Assembly (NCBI GenBank): GCA_934661195.1
Contig: CAKUJD010000005.1
Location: 62,001 to 126,000 of the forward strand
Length of the DNA stretch: 64,000 bases
Source: an uncultured Muribaculaceae bacterium
GTDB lineage: Bacteria; Bacteroidota; Bacteroidia; Bacteroidales; Muribaculaceae
Reading direction: 5' to 3'
Positions 16,176-23,656 of this stretch are shown here, piece after piece (position 1 is the stretch's first letter; every line of letters starts with the position of its first letter). The position numbers were made by a program, and so were the translations under genes. The notes under the pieces are model-generated. The model was not told the DNA's origin. It saw nothing but the letters and a program-made list of their open reading frames with translations, and ran no database searches.

Positions 16176-19100
16176 ATGAGCAAAATTCTGTCATATAACA
16201 ATAAGACCACCAAGACGGCCGACCGCGACTGGATTCCCGTTGAGCCTTACGACGACGATGACATCAAGGCCATACGCGACCCCAACGGCGGCATGTCGGA
16301 AAATCCGCACACGGCCATCCCCAGCCCGTTTGCGCAGCTCGACCTTGTGAAAAATGCCTTCGCCCATCTTGCGGCCAGCCTGACTCTTGCTGGCACTATG
16401 ATGGACAAGCGCCTGGTGTCGAACGCTCTTGACGTGGCCCAGCTGCTGTTCAACTACGAGAGCCACCGCGACTATCTGCACATAGTGCGGTGGAACCGCG
16501 ATGAGCAAATAGCCCGCCTCAAGAGCGAGCCCGAGCACCGCTTGTATGGCGACACCCTCGACCTATTTTTGCACAGCGACACCAAGTATAACTTCAATCT
16601 GCTCACCGACTGGTATATAGTCATGTGGCACAACCGCGTGATAGGAGCCACATCGCCGTCGTCGTTCACAATGGGAGTGCCGCGTGAAAGCGAGGAACCC
16701 ATCACTGGCATAATGGTGGAGCAGGGCATTCCGCTCTTTGCCGCCGAAACGCGTCACCTGTGGCAGCGCGACGCCGACTTTGTGCGCATGATGTATTTGC
16801 TATTCAATGCCTATCCCACGCTGCGCAAGTCGCTCGCCGAGGTGTATGCCTACATGATCCGCAACCTCGACCCCATTCGGCAGCAGCGCCCCGAGCTCTA
16901 CGCCAGCCTTGTGGCTGCGGTGCCCAACATGGAGTCGTTCAGCCCCGAGACGTCCGACCGTGTGCTTGAGCGGCTTGAAATGGACTACGACCCGTTTGCG
17001 GGCGATGACGAGATTACGCTGCTTGGCGCGCGCCTCTACCACAAGCGCGCAGCCGACATAATGCGCGATGTGGCGCAAAGCGACTTCATGCTTGCGCCCA
17101 CTCTGCAGCAGCCTGCCGGAGCGCGCCTGCCCTTGGTGCTGCGTACTGGCTTCAGCGGCAGTGCCGACGCCTACAAGTATGTCGACCGCCAGTGGGACAG
17201 CTCCACCGAGGTGCTTGCCGCCGGCGTTCCACTCGAACGGCGCAAACTGCCCGACACGGCGGTGGAGTACCCGTTTGTCACCACATCCGACCTGCTCACA
17301 CCGTCGCTGGTGCGGCTCAGCGGTCCGCTCGACGGCCGCCATTACTTCGACGGCAACGCTTGCGGCCGCGGAGCGGAGGCCGAATATGGCTATCTGCTGC
17401 CGCTCACGCCGCTGTTTTTCAAATATTTCACTGCTGCCGACCTGTGCGGCAAGGTGTGCGGGCGCAACATGCTCGACATTGAGGAGCGTGCTGGCGGTGT
17501 GACGGTGACTCTGCGCATTCCAGTGCGCAAGCGCTGCATTGAGCTAACGCGCAACTATCACGCTGTCACCGATCCTGCGTGGACTTTCGACGAGCGCCGC
17601 GGCAGCGGCCGCCTGGTGACCGACGCGGTGGTGAGTGCGGCGGTGTTCCCGTTTGTAAAGACAGGCCATTCCGACGGCTACACTGTGCAACTCTTTGCCA
17701 TGGGTCAGAGCTGCGGCAGCAGTCTGCGGTTTTATGCCGATGGCCTCGATGCTGGCGACCTTAGCGTGAGTGGCCAGTTGCGCACACGTTCCACCTATTC
17801 CACAGAATACTACGATGTGAAGGGCTCGTTCGATGTGATAGAGGCCAGCGTCAACACCGCCTTGGGCGTTTGCAGCGGCTTCATAGTGCCGCGCTGGCAG
17901 CCCTATACCCCCGGCTCGCGCCAGCTGGTGTTTGCAGTGGATTTCGGCACCACCAACAGCCACCTTGAGTGGGCTGAGCGCGGCCACCAGAGCGAGCCGC
18001 TCACCTTCGGCTTCGACAACGGCTCCACGCTCATTGCCCCGCTGCTCAAGCGCGGCTCGCTGCTCATTGCCGAGCAGTTGCAGCGCATCGAGTTCTTGCC
18101 AAGCGCCATCGACAGCGTGTATGGATTTCCGCTGCGCAGCGCACTGGCCAGCAACGCCGTCAACGATGGCGGCACCCGCTTGTGGAGCAACGTCAACATC
18201 CCGTTCCTTTACGAACGGCAGTACTTCGACGGCTACGATGTGGCCACCAACCTCAAGTGGAAGGGCGACACCACACTCAGCCGCGAGTTCCTGCGCGAGT
18301 TGGCCATGCTCATCCGTGCCAAGGCCCTTATCGAGAATGCCGACCTCGACAAGACCGACGTGGTGTATTTCTTCCCCGTGAGCATGGGCGGCAGCGACCG
18401 CCGCAAGCTGCAAGACACCTGGGAGGAGCTCTACCGCACCTACATCGGGCCCGACACCGGCAATCTGCATGTCTATCCAGAGTCGATAGCCCCAGCCTAT
18501 TACTATAAGGGAGCCGATGTGGCCGGCTCGAGCTTCGTGACCATTGACATTGGCGGCGGCACGAGCGACACTGTGATATATCAGCCCACGCCCGACCGCC
18601 TCGACAGTGTGCCTGTGGCCGTGTCGTCGTTCCGCTTTGCGGGCAACGCCATATTCGGCGACGCCTTCACCGAGCGCGATGCCGACAATAATCCACTCAT
18701 CGCCCACTATGCCGAATACTTCAGCCGCCTGGTCACAAAGAATCCCGACATCACCTACCTCAACAGCATATTGCAGTCGGTGCTAAGGCAGAAACGCTCT
18801 GAAGACGTCAACGCCTTCCTCTTCTCCATCGAAAATGTGGAGCAGCTTCGCCAGTTGCAGGAAGTGGACCGCAACCTGTATAGCTACGACGCACTGCTGC
18901 GCAACGACGACCAGCGCAAGCTGGTGTTCATGTATTTCTACGCCGCCATCATCTACTACACGGCGCAGTCGATGCGTGCGCGCGGCTACGAGCCGCCCAA
19001 GCAAATCTATTTTAGCGGAACAGGCTCAAAAATACTCAGCATACTTGGCACTATGCAGCAGGTGCGCGAGTTCACCCAGCGCATCATCGAGGGCGTGATG

Positions 19101-19610
19101 CAAATGCACTATGCCGAACCGTTCGATATCAAGGTGGAGCGCGAGTGCCCCAAGCAGGTCACTTGCCGCGGGGGTGTGCGGCTCGAAAACGAGCGTCTCG
19201 ACCACAAGGCCGACACCAGTGCCTACTCGGCCCGCAGCATCAACCGCCTCAAGTATTGCTTCTCGATGATAGGCGGCGAGAGTCTCACCTATGGTCAGGT
19301 CAACCAGCTGGACACGCGCAGCCGCCTGGCCGACAGCGTGCGCGAGTTCAACCGCTTCTTCCTCTCGCTGTGCGACAATGAGACCAAGGATGAGTTTGGC
19401 ATTGAGGGTAAAGTGTTCCGCCTGTTTGCCAGCGTGGTCGACAATGGCCTCGACAACTATCTCACCGCCGGCATCAACAGTTTTCTGAAGGGCCGCTACG
19501 AGGAGACCGACGTGGTGGAGGATGTGCCGTTCTTCTATCCCGTGATAGGTGTGATTCGCTACAATTTGCTTAAAAACCTGTGCAACGATGTGATTTCTAA
19601 ATTGCAATGA
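16176..19610 (+). CDS. Large protein with C-terminal actin/Hsp70-type ATPase domain
   Basis: This is a 1144-residue cytoplasmic protein. The N-terminal ~580 residues are unrecognised, mixed alpha/beta, without membrane segments. From ~585 comes an actin/Hsp70/hexokinase-fold ATPase: phosphate-1 loop VFAVDFGTTNSHLEW, phosphate-2 loop VTIDIGGGTSDTVIY (~788) and adenosine motif QIYFSGTGSKILS (~943). The last ~150 residues are extra. The layout recalls the SrfB class of very large Hsp70-like proteins, but I cannot confirm kinship. Start at the ATG at 16176 (MSKILSYNNK), 16 bases after the tubulin-like stop. Its stop overlaps the next start in an ATGA, indicating coupled translation. Confidence 0.8.
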   Translation: MSKILSYNNKTTKTADRDWIPVEPYDDDDIKAIRDPNGGMSENPHTAIPSPFAQLDLVKNAFAHLAASLTLAGTMMDKRLVSNALDVAQLLFNYESHRDYLHIVRWNRDEQIARLKSEPEHRLYGDTLDLFLHSDTKYNFNLLTDWYIVMWHNRVIGATSPSSFTMGVPRESEEPITGIMVEQGIPLFAAETRHLWQRDADFVRMMYLLFNAYPTLRKSLAEVYAYMIRNLDPIRQQRPELYASLVAAVPNMESFSPETSDRVLERLEMDYDPFAGDDEITLLGARLYHKRAADIMRDVAQSDFMLAPTLQQPAGARLPLVLRTGFSGSADAYKYVDRQWDSSTEVLAAGVPLERRKLPDTAVEYPFVTTSDLLTPSLVRLSGPLDGRHYFDGNACGRGAEAEYGYLLPLTPLFFKYFTAADLCGKVCGRNMLDIEERAGGVTVTLRIPVRKRCIELTRNYHAVTDPAWTFDERRGSGRLVTDAVVSAAVFPFVKTGHSDGYTVQLFAMGQSCGSSLRFYADGLDAGDLSVSGQLRTRSTYSTEYYDVKGSFDVIEASVNTALGVCSGFIVPRWQPYTPGSRQLVFAVDFGTTNSHLEWAERGHQSEPLTFGFDNGSTLIAPLLKRGSLLIAEQLQRIEFLPSAIDSVYGFPLRSALASNAVNDGGTRLWSNVNIPFLYERQYFDGYDVATNLKWKGDTTLSREFLRELAMLIRAKALIENADLDKTDVVYFFPVSMGGSDRRKLQDTWEELYRTYIGPDTGNLHVYPESIAPAYYYKGADVAGSSFVTIDIGGGTSDTVIYQPTPDRLDSVPVAVSSFRFAGNAIFGDAFTERDADNNPLIAHYAEYFSRLVTKNPDITYLNSILQSVLRQKRSEDVNAFLFSIENVEQLRQLQEVDRNLYSYDALLRNDDQRKLVFMYFYAAIIYYTAQSMRARGYEPPKQIYFSGTGSKILSILGTMQQVREFTQRIIEGVMQMHYAEPFDIKVERECPKQVTCRGGVRLENERLDHKADTSAYSARSINRLKYCFSMIGGESLTYGQVNQLDTRSRLADSVREFNRFFLSLCDNETKDEFGIEGKVFRLFASVVDNGLDNYLTAGINSFLKGRYEETDVVEDVPFFYPVIGVIRYNLLKNLCNDVISKLQ

Positions 19611-20437
19611 TAGTTATGAAACTGAAAAAAACAATATTAGCGGCTGCATGTGCGCTTTTTGCCGTGCTTGGCGCCGCAGCGCAGACCGATTCGGCTGGTC
19701 TGGCTCATGTCAGCCCTGCCGACAGTGCCGACTCGGCCACTGAAGCCGTGCTGCCGCCCGACACCGTGGCCGCGATGCCTCCTGCCGAGGCTGCCCAGCC
19801 CGCTGCCGACCGCACCCGCGACTTGATGGCTGGCTGTGCCCTGGCCGCCCTTGTGCTTGGACTCGCCGGCACGGTGATGGCCATGTCGGCCCGCCGCCGT
19901 GTGCGCGAAATGCAGGCGGCCATCAACACCTGTGCCGGGCGCATCAACGAACTTGGCAACGCCATTACCGACCTTAATGCCAATCTTGAGCGCTTGAATG
20001 CCGAGGTTGAGGCTTTGAGCAGCCAGCAGCGGCGGCCTGAGGCGGTGGCTGAGTCAAGCCATAGGCCTGCGCGCAAGCCGTCAAGGACTACTGCGGCTTC
20101 TGTGCAGGCCGCGCAGCCCCAGGTGCTGTATCTCAGCTGTCCTGATGCAGATGGCTACTTTGGCCGTGCCACGGCCAGTGCGGTGGCAGGCAACTCGGTG
20201 TTTGCGCTGAGCACCACCGATGGCCGCACCGGCACGTTTGAGGTTATCAACGACGCTGCCGTGCACAGCATGGCGCTGATGATGCCCACCGCCACGCTCA
20301 CAGTGGCTTGCACTGGCAGCGGCATTCAGGTGTCGGACCATGCGCGCCGCATCGTCACCGACCGTCCCGGCAAAGCTGTTCTCAAGGATGGAAAGTGGCA
20401 CGTTGAGTCGCAGGCGGTAATCCACTATGAGTCGTAA
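19607..20437 (+). CDS. Signal peptide / membrane / coiled-coil protein of the tubulin-like/Hsp70-like operon
   Basis: This protein of 276 residues (273 if the ATG at 19616 is used) starts with a signal-like segment (MKLKKTILAAACALFAVLGAAA). A Pro/Ala/Asp-rich region and a clear transmembrane helix (LMAGCALAALVLGLAGTVMAM, ~75-95) follow. A coiled coil (~100-145; NELGNAITDLNANLERLNAE) leads, through a basic linker, to a ~100-residue beta-rich C-terminal domain (VLYLSCPDADGYFGRAT to HVESQAVIHYES). The domain should lie in the cytoplasm if the signal is cleaved and the helix is type I. The first ATG overlaps the previous stop as ATGA. It probably bridges membrane and cytoplasmic ATPases. Confidence 0.78.
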   Translation: MIVMKLKKTILAAACALFAVLGAAAQTDSAGLAHVSPADSADSATEAVLPPDTVAAMPPAEAAQPAADRTRDLMAGCALAALVLGLAGTVMAMSARRRVREMQAAINTCAGRINELGNAITDLNANLERLNAEVEALSSQQRRPEAVAESSHRPARKPSRTTAASVQAAQPQVLYLSCPDADGYFGRATASAVAGNSVFALSTTDGRTGTFEVINDAAVHSMALMMPTATLTVACTGSGIQVSDHARRIVTDRPGKAVLKDGKWHVESQAVIHYES

Positions 20438-20439
20438 CG

Positions 20440-20973
20440 ATGAGGTGCTATTGTCCTAAATGCGGGCGTAAGATCGAAGTCACTGCCCAGGAGGCAGCGC
20501 GCCTTGGCGGACACCTTGTGTGCCCGCAGTGCTTGTCGCGCGTCGATGTGGCTGTGCCCAAGGCCAATGATAAAGCGGTTGTTGCCGAGCCGCCTGCCGC
20601 GCCCAAGCCGCGTCAGCAGTCCCAGAGTCCTGCGACTGGAGGCCGGTTCTGCCCCAAGTGCGGAGCCAAGGTGCGTGCCGCCGATGCCTTCTGCAAGTCG
20701 TGCGGCGCAAGTCTTGGCACGGCACGGCGCCCTGCCGATGCAGCCACTCCGCCGCCATATCGCAGTCAGCGTCGGGCGGCCCCGTCCTATCGCCAGCCGC
20801 AGCCATCCGTGCGTCCTGCAGCGTTGCGCCAGTCCACGCCGAGGCGTCAGTCGGGGCGCAAACCGGCCCAGCCTTCAGCTCCTGTTGGCGGACTGGGCTG
20901 CATGTGGCGCACAGCTGTGGCTGTGGCTGTTGCCTTTGCGCTCTATGTGCTGTTGGGTATTGCCTTTCAGTAG
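20440..20973 (+). CDS. Double zinc-ribbon protein with C-terminal membrane tail
   Basis: This 177-residue protein has two zinc ribbons. The first is at the N-terminus (CPKCGRKIE then VCPQCLSRVD, two CxxC knuckles ~24 residues apart). The second is at ~69-90 (FCPKCGAKVRAADAFCKSCGASL). A long Arg/Pro/Gln-rich disordered linker (~95-148) follows, then one hydrophobic helix at the extreme C-terminus (TAVAVAVAFALYVLLGIAF), so it is tail-anchored with the ribbons in the cytoplasm. It begins 2 bases after the preceding gene. The first ribbon is closely similar to that of the next gene, so the two probably arose by duplication. Confidence 0.82.
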   Translation: MRCYCPKCGRKIEVTAQEAARLGGHLVCPQCLSRVDVAVPKANDKAVVAEPPAAPKPRQQSQSPATGGRFCPKCGAKVRAADAFCKSCGASLGTARRPADAATPPPYRSQRRAAPSYRQPQPSVRPAALRQSTPRRQSGRKPAQPSAPVGGLGCMWRTAVAVAVAFALYVLLGIAFQ

Positions 20974-21007
20974 GTTATACAATCAAAAAACACTCTAAAA
21001 CAAAACG

Positions 21008-21610
21008 ATGAAGATAACTTGCCCAAAATGCGGATATGTGACTGAGATGACCGAAAGCGAACTCAGTGCCGTCAACCACACCATTGTGTGCCCGCAGTGC
21101 ATGTCGCAGCTTAAGGTTGACGGTGACTATGCCTATATCCCCACCGACAGTCAGACGTTTGACCCGCAGCCCGAGCCGGCCGCCGCGCCGCAGCCCTCCG
21201 GACCGTGCGACGACGGCAATGTCGGCTGGGTTGCTGCCGACGGAGTCGACGACCCACTGCTGGCCGATGCCATAGAATACATAAAGATGTGCAATGCCAT
21301 ATCGGTGCCAATGCTGCAGCGCTACCTGCAAATCAGTGCCGACCGCGCCGCCCAGCTCATGAAGCAGCTCGAGCAGAAAGGAATCGTTGGGCCGTACACT
21401 GGCGGGCCGCGCACCATCCTCATTCCGCACAGCAGCGACCCCTTCGGCCCCACACCGCGCAACCGTGCCGAGACGCAAATGCTCAAGGACATGCGCCAGC
21501 GCATAGGCAGCGGCGACGCGAAGACGCGTGTGTTCAACTGTTCGGGCTGCTCAATTGCTCTGTTTGTGTTGCTGCTAATCCTTATTGTGGCGCAGTTTTG
21601 CTCGCACTAA
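21008..21610 (+). CDS. Zinc-ribbon protein with FtsK-gamma-like winged helix and C-terminal membrane tail
   Basis: This 200-residue protein has three parts. An N-terminal zinc ribbon (ITCPKCGYVTEM then VCPQCMSQLKV) comes first. At ~80-140 is a winged helix closely patterned on the FtsK gamma domain (DPLLADAIEYIK, ISVPMLQRYLQIS, RAAQLMKQLEQKGIVGP, then a short wing and RTILI). A single C-terminal hydrophobic helix (SIALFVLLLILIVAQF) ends the protein. In FtsK this domain reads the KOPS sequence; here the recognition-helix residues differ (DRAAQ where FtsK has NRAAR), so target or function may have changed. It is the last gene of the operon. A membrane-tethered DNA or protein binder is inferred. 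Confidence 0.82.
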   Translation: MKITCPKCGYVTEMTESELSAVNHTIVCPQCMSQLKVDGDYAYIPTDSQTFDPQPEPAAAPQPSGPCDDGNVGWVAADGVDDPLLADAIEYIKMCNAISVPMLQRYLQISADRAAQLMKQLEQKGIVGPYTGGPRTILIPHSSDPFGPTPRNRAETQMLKDMRQRIGSGDAKTRVFNCSGCSIALFVLLLILIVAQFCSH

Positions 21611-21695
21611 AACACAAATTAAATTAAATAGTTGTAAATTAATATAATTTTTGCGCATTTTTCGGGGCGTTTTGCTCGTGGCAAAGCACAGGTGT

Positions 21696-21727
21696 TTTGC
21701 ATAATTAATGTGAAATGCCTACCTTTG
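21696..21727 (+). promoter_or_regulatory. Bacteroidetes-type promoter of rimP-nusA-infB
   Basis: TTTG, 20 bases, TACCTTTG: a full match to the consensus. Transcription should start near 21734, giving a leader of about 64 bases before the rimP start codon at 21798. Confidence 0.8.
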
Positions 21728-21742
21728 CCAATGAATTGCGAC

Positions 21743-21777
21743 GAGGAGGCTTGACGGCTTCCTCATTTTTATTTTTT
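21743..21777 (+). promoter_or_regulatory. Terminator-like hairpin in the rimP-nusA-infB leader (possible attenuator)
   Basis: GAGGAGGC (21743-21750) pairs with GCTTCCTC (21757-21764), 8 bp with one G-T pair and a 6-base loop, followed by ATTTTTATTTTTT. It sits between the predicted transcription start and rimP, where an intrinsic terminator would reduce expression of the operon. In E. coli the matching operon is autoregulated by NusA through leader terminators; attenuation here is an inference. Confidence 0.45.
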
Positions 21778-21797
21778 AATAACAGAATTCAACCCGA

Positions 21798-22265
21798 ATG
21801 ATTGACAAGTCAGCCGTTGCCGAGGTGGTGACCAACGCCCTCGAAGGAACGGAACTCTTTTTGGTCGATGTCACCGTGAGCGCCGACAACTGCATAGATG
21901 TGCAGCTCGACAGCATGACCGATGTGACCATCGACGACTGTGTGCGCGTTAACGACGCTGTGCTCGGCGCTTTCGACCGCGATGTGGAAGACTACGAGCT
22001 CACCGTTGGCTCCTATGGCATCTCGGCCCCGTTTATGGTGCAGCGCCAGTATGAGAAAAACGTGGGCGGTGAAGTGGAAGTGCTCACCGCCGACGGCAAG
22101 AAGCTGAAAGGCGTGCTCAAGGAGGCAGGCGACACAGGCTTCACCCTGAGTGTGACCGCCAAAATGAAGCTTGAGGGCAAAAAACGCCCCGAGATGGTGA
22201 CGGTGGACCACACATTCAACTACAGCGAAATTAAATATACAAAAAACATTATACAGTTTAAGTAA
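21798..22265 (+). CDS. rimP: Ribosome maturation factor RimP
   Basis: This 155-residue protein assists 30S subunit maturation. It has the two-domain RimP form. The N-terminal alpha/beta domain contains GTELFLVDVTVSADNCIDVQLDS and the region VTIDDCVRVNDAVLGAFDR (RimP-type MTIDDCxxxSrxI pattern). The motif DYELTVGSYGISAPF corresponds to the family's YxLEVSSPGxxRPL. An Sm-like C-terminal domain follows (LTADGKKLKGVLKEAGDTGF). The setting, directly upstream of nusA and infB, is the classic bacterial arrangement and supports the call. It is first in the operon behind the promoter at 21696. Confidence 0.95.
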   Translation: MIDKSAVAEVVTNALEGTELFLVDVTVSADNCIDVQLDSMTDVTIDDCVRVNDAVLGAFDRDVEDYELTVGSYGISAPFMVQRQYEKNVGGEVEVLTADGKKLKGVLKEAGDTGFTLSVTAKMKLEGKKRPEMVTVDHTFNYSEIKYTKNIIQFK

Positions 22266-22274
22266 ACACAAAGT

Positions 22275-23540
22275 ATGGCTAAGAAAGAAGAAACTGTCGA
22301 CATGTCCGACAGATTTGCGGAGTTTAAAGAGCTGAAAAACATCGACAAGACCACTATGATCAGTGTCTTGGAGGAGTCGTTCCGTAGCGTGCTGGCCAAA
22401 ATGTTTGGCACCGACGAGAACTTTGATGTGGTAATGAACCCCGACAAAGGCGACTGCGAAATCTATCAGCGCCTTGAAGTGGTGCCCGACGGCGAGGTGG
22501 AGAACCCAAGCCGCCAGATTTCACTCACCGACGCTCGCGGCGATGAGGAGAACCCCGACCCCGATGCCGAGGTTGGCGAAGAGCACTCGCGCAAAATCGA
22601 ATTTGCCAAATTCGGCCGCCGCGCCATTCTTAACCTGCGCCAGACCCTGGCAAGCAAGATCCTCGACCTGCAGAAGGATGCCATCTACACCAAGTTTAAG
22701 GACATGGAGGGCAACCTGGTTACGGCTGAGGTCTACCAAATATGGAAGCGCGAGGTGCTGCTCATGGACGAGGACAAAAACGAGCTGTTTCTGCCCAAAG
22801 ACCAGCAGATACCCACCGACATCTACCGCAAGGGCGAGACGGTGCGCGCCGTAATCTACAATGTGGATAACAAAAACAACAATCCCAAAATCACTGTGTC
22901 GCGCACGTGCGACCAGTTCCTGCGCCGCCTGTTTGAGCTTGAAGTGCCCGAAATTCACGACGGCCTCATTGTGATCCGTGCCGTGGCCCGCATTCCGGGC
23001 GAGCGCGCCAAGATAGCCGTTGAAAGCTACGACGACCGCATCGACCCCGTGGGCGCATGCGTGGGTGTGCGCGGAGCGCGCATTCATGGCATTGTGCGCG
23101 AGCTGCGCAACGAAAACATCGATGTGATCAACTACACTTCCAATCCGCAGCTGTTCATTCAGCGCGCCCTGAGTCCTGCAAAAATATCGAGCATCCGCCT
23201 CGATGAGGAAAACAAGCGTGCCGAGGTGTTCCTGCGTGCCGATGAGGTTTCGCTCGCCATAGGCAAGGGCGGCCTTAACATCAAGCTCGCATCTATGCTC
23301 ACCGGCTACACCATCGACGTCTACCGCGATCTTGAGGGCGAGGATGAGGAGGACATCTACCTCGACGAGTTCAAGGACGAAATCGACGATTGGGTGGTTG
23401 AAGCCCTTAAAAACATTGGCTGCTCTACCGCCAAGGCTGTGCTGCGCACTCCGCGCGAAGAGCTCATCGAAAAAGCCGACCTTGAAGAGGGTACGGTCGA
23501 CAACGTGATAAAGATCCTAAAGGCCGAGTTTGACGATTAA
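22275..23540 (+). CDS. nusA: Transcription termination/antitermination factor NusA
   Basis: This 421-residue protein binds RNA polymerase and modulates pausing, termination and antitermination. Domains in order are: the N-terminal RNAP-binding domain (~1-140; ending around [19 protein letters not shown]); an S1 domain (~145-215; [22 protein letters not shown]); KH1 (~220-290; [22 protein letters not shown] and [18 protein letters not shown]); and KH2 (~310-370; [20 protein letters not shown]). A ~50-residue acidic C-terminal region has one helix-hairpin-like unit ([24 protein letters not shown]). The gene starts 9 bases after rimP and is followed by infB. Confidence 0.97.
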   Translation: MAKKEETVDMSDRFAEFKELKNIDKTTMISVLEESFRSVLAKMFGTDENFDVVMNPDKGDCEIYQRLEVVPDGEVENPSRQISLTDARGDEENPDPDAEVGEEHSRKIEFAKFGRRAILNLRQTLASKILDLQKDAIYTKFKDMEGNLVTAEVYQIWKREVLLMDEDKNELFLPKDQQIPTDIYRKGETVRAVIYNVDNKNNNPKITVSRTCDQFLRRLFELEVPEIHDGLIVIRAVARIPGERAKIAVESYDDRIDPVGACVGVRGARIHGIVRELRNENIDVINYTSNPQLFIQRALSPAKISSIRLDEENKRAEVFLRADEVSLAIGKGGLNIKLASMLTGYTIDVYRDLEGEDEEDIYLDEFKDEIDDWVVEALKNIGCSTAKAVLRTPREELIEKADLEEGTVDNVIKILKAEFDD

Positions 23541-23656
23541 CGGCCCGCGCACTGGCCGCACGTGTGTGGCCGGCATTGTCCCAATCACGCGCGGTGCAAG
23601 GCTGCGCCGCGGTCGATAACCAGCACCTCTTCATTAATCACAACTTACAAGAAAAT

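Noticed and set aside
16176..19610. Calling the Hsp70-like protein DnaK or SrfB
   Set aside because: It is far longer than DnaK and lacks its substrate domain; similarity to SrfB is only in general layout, so no name is given.
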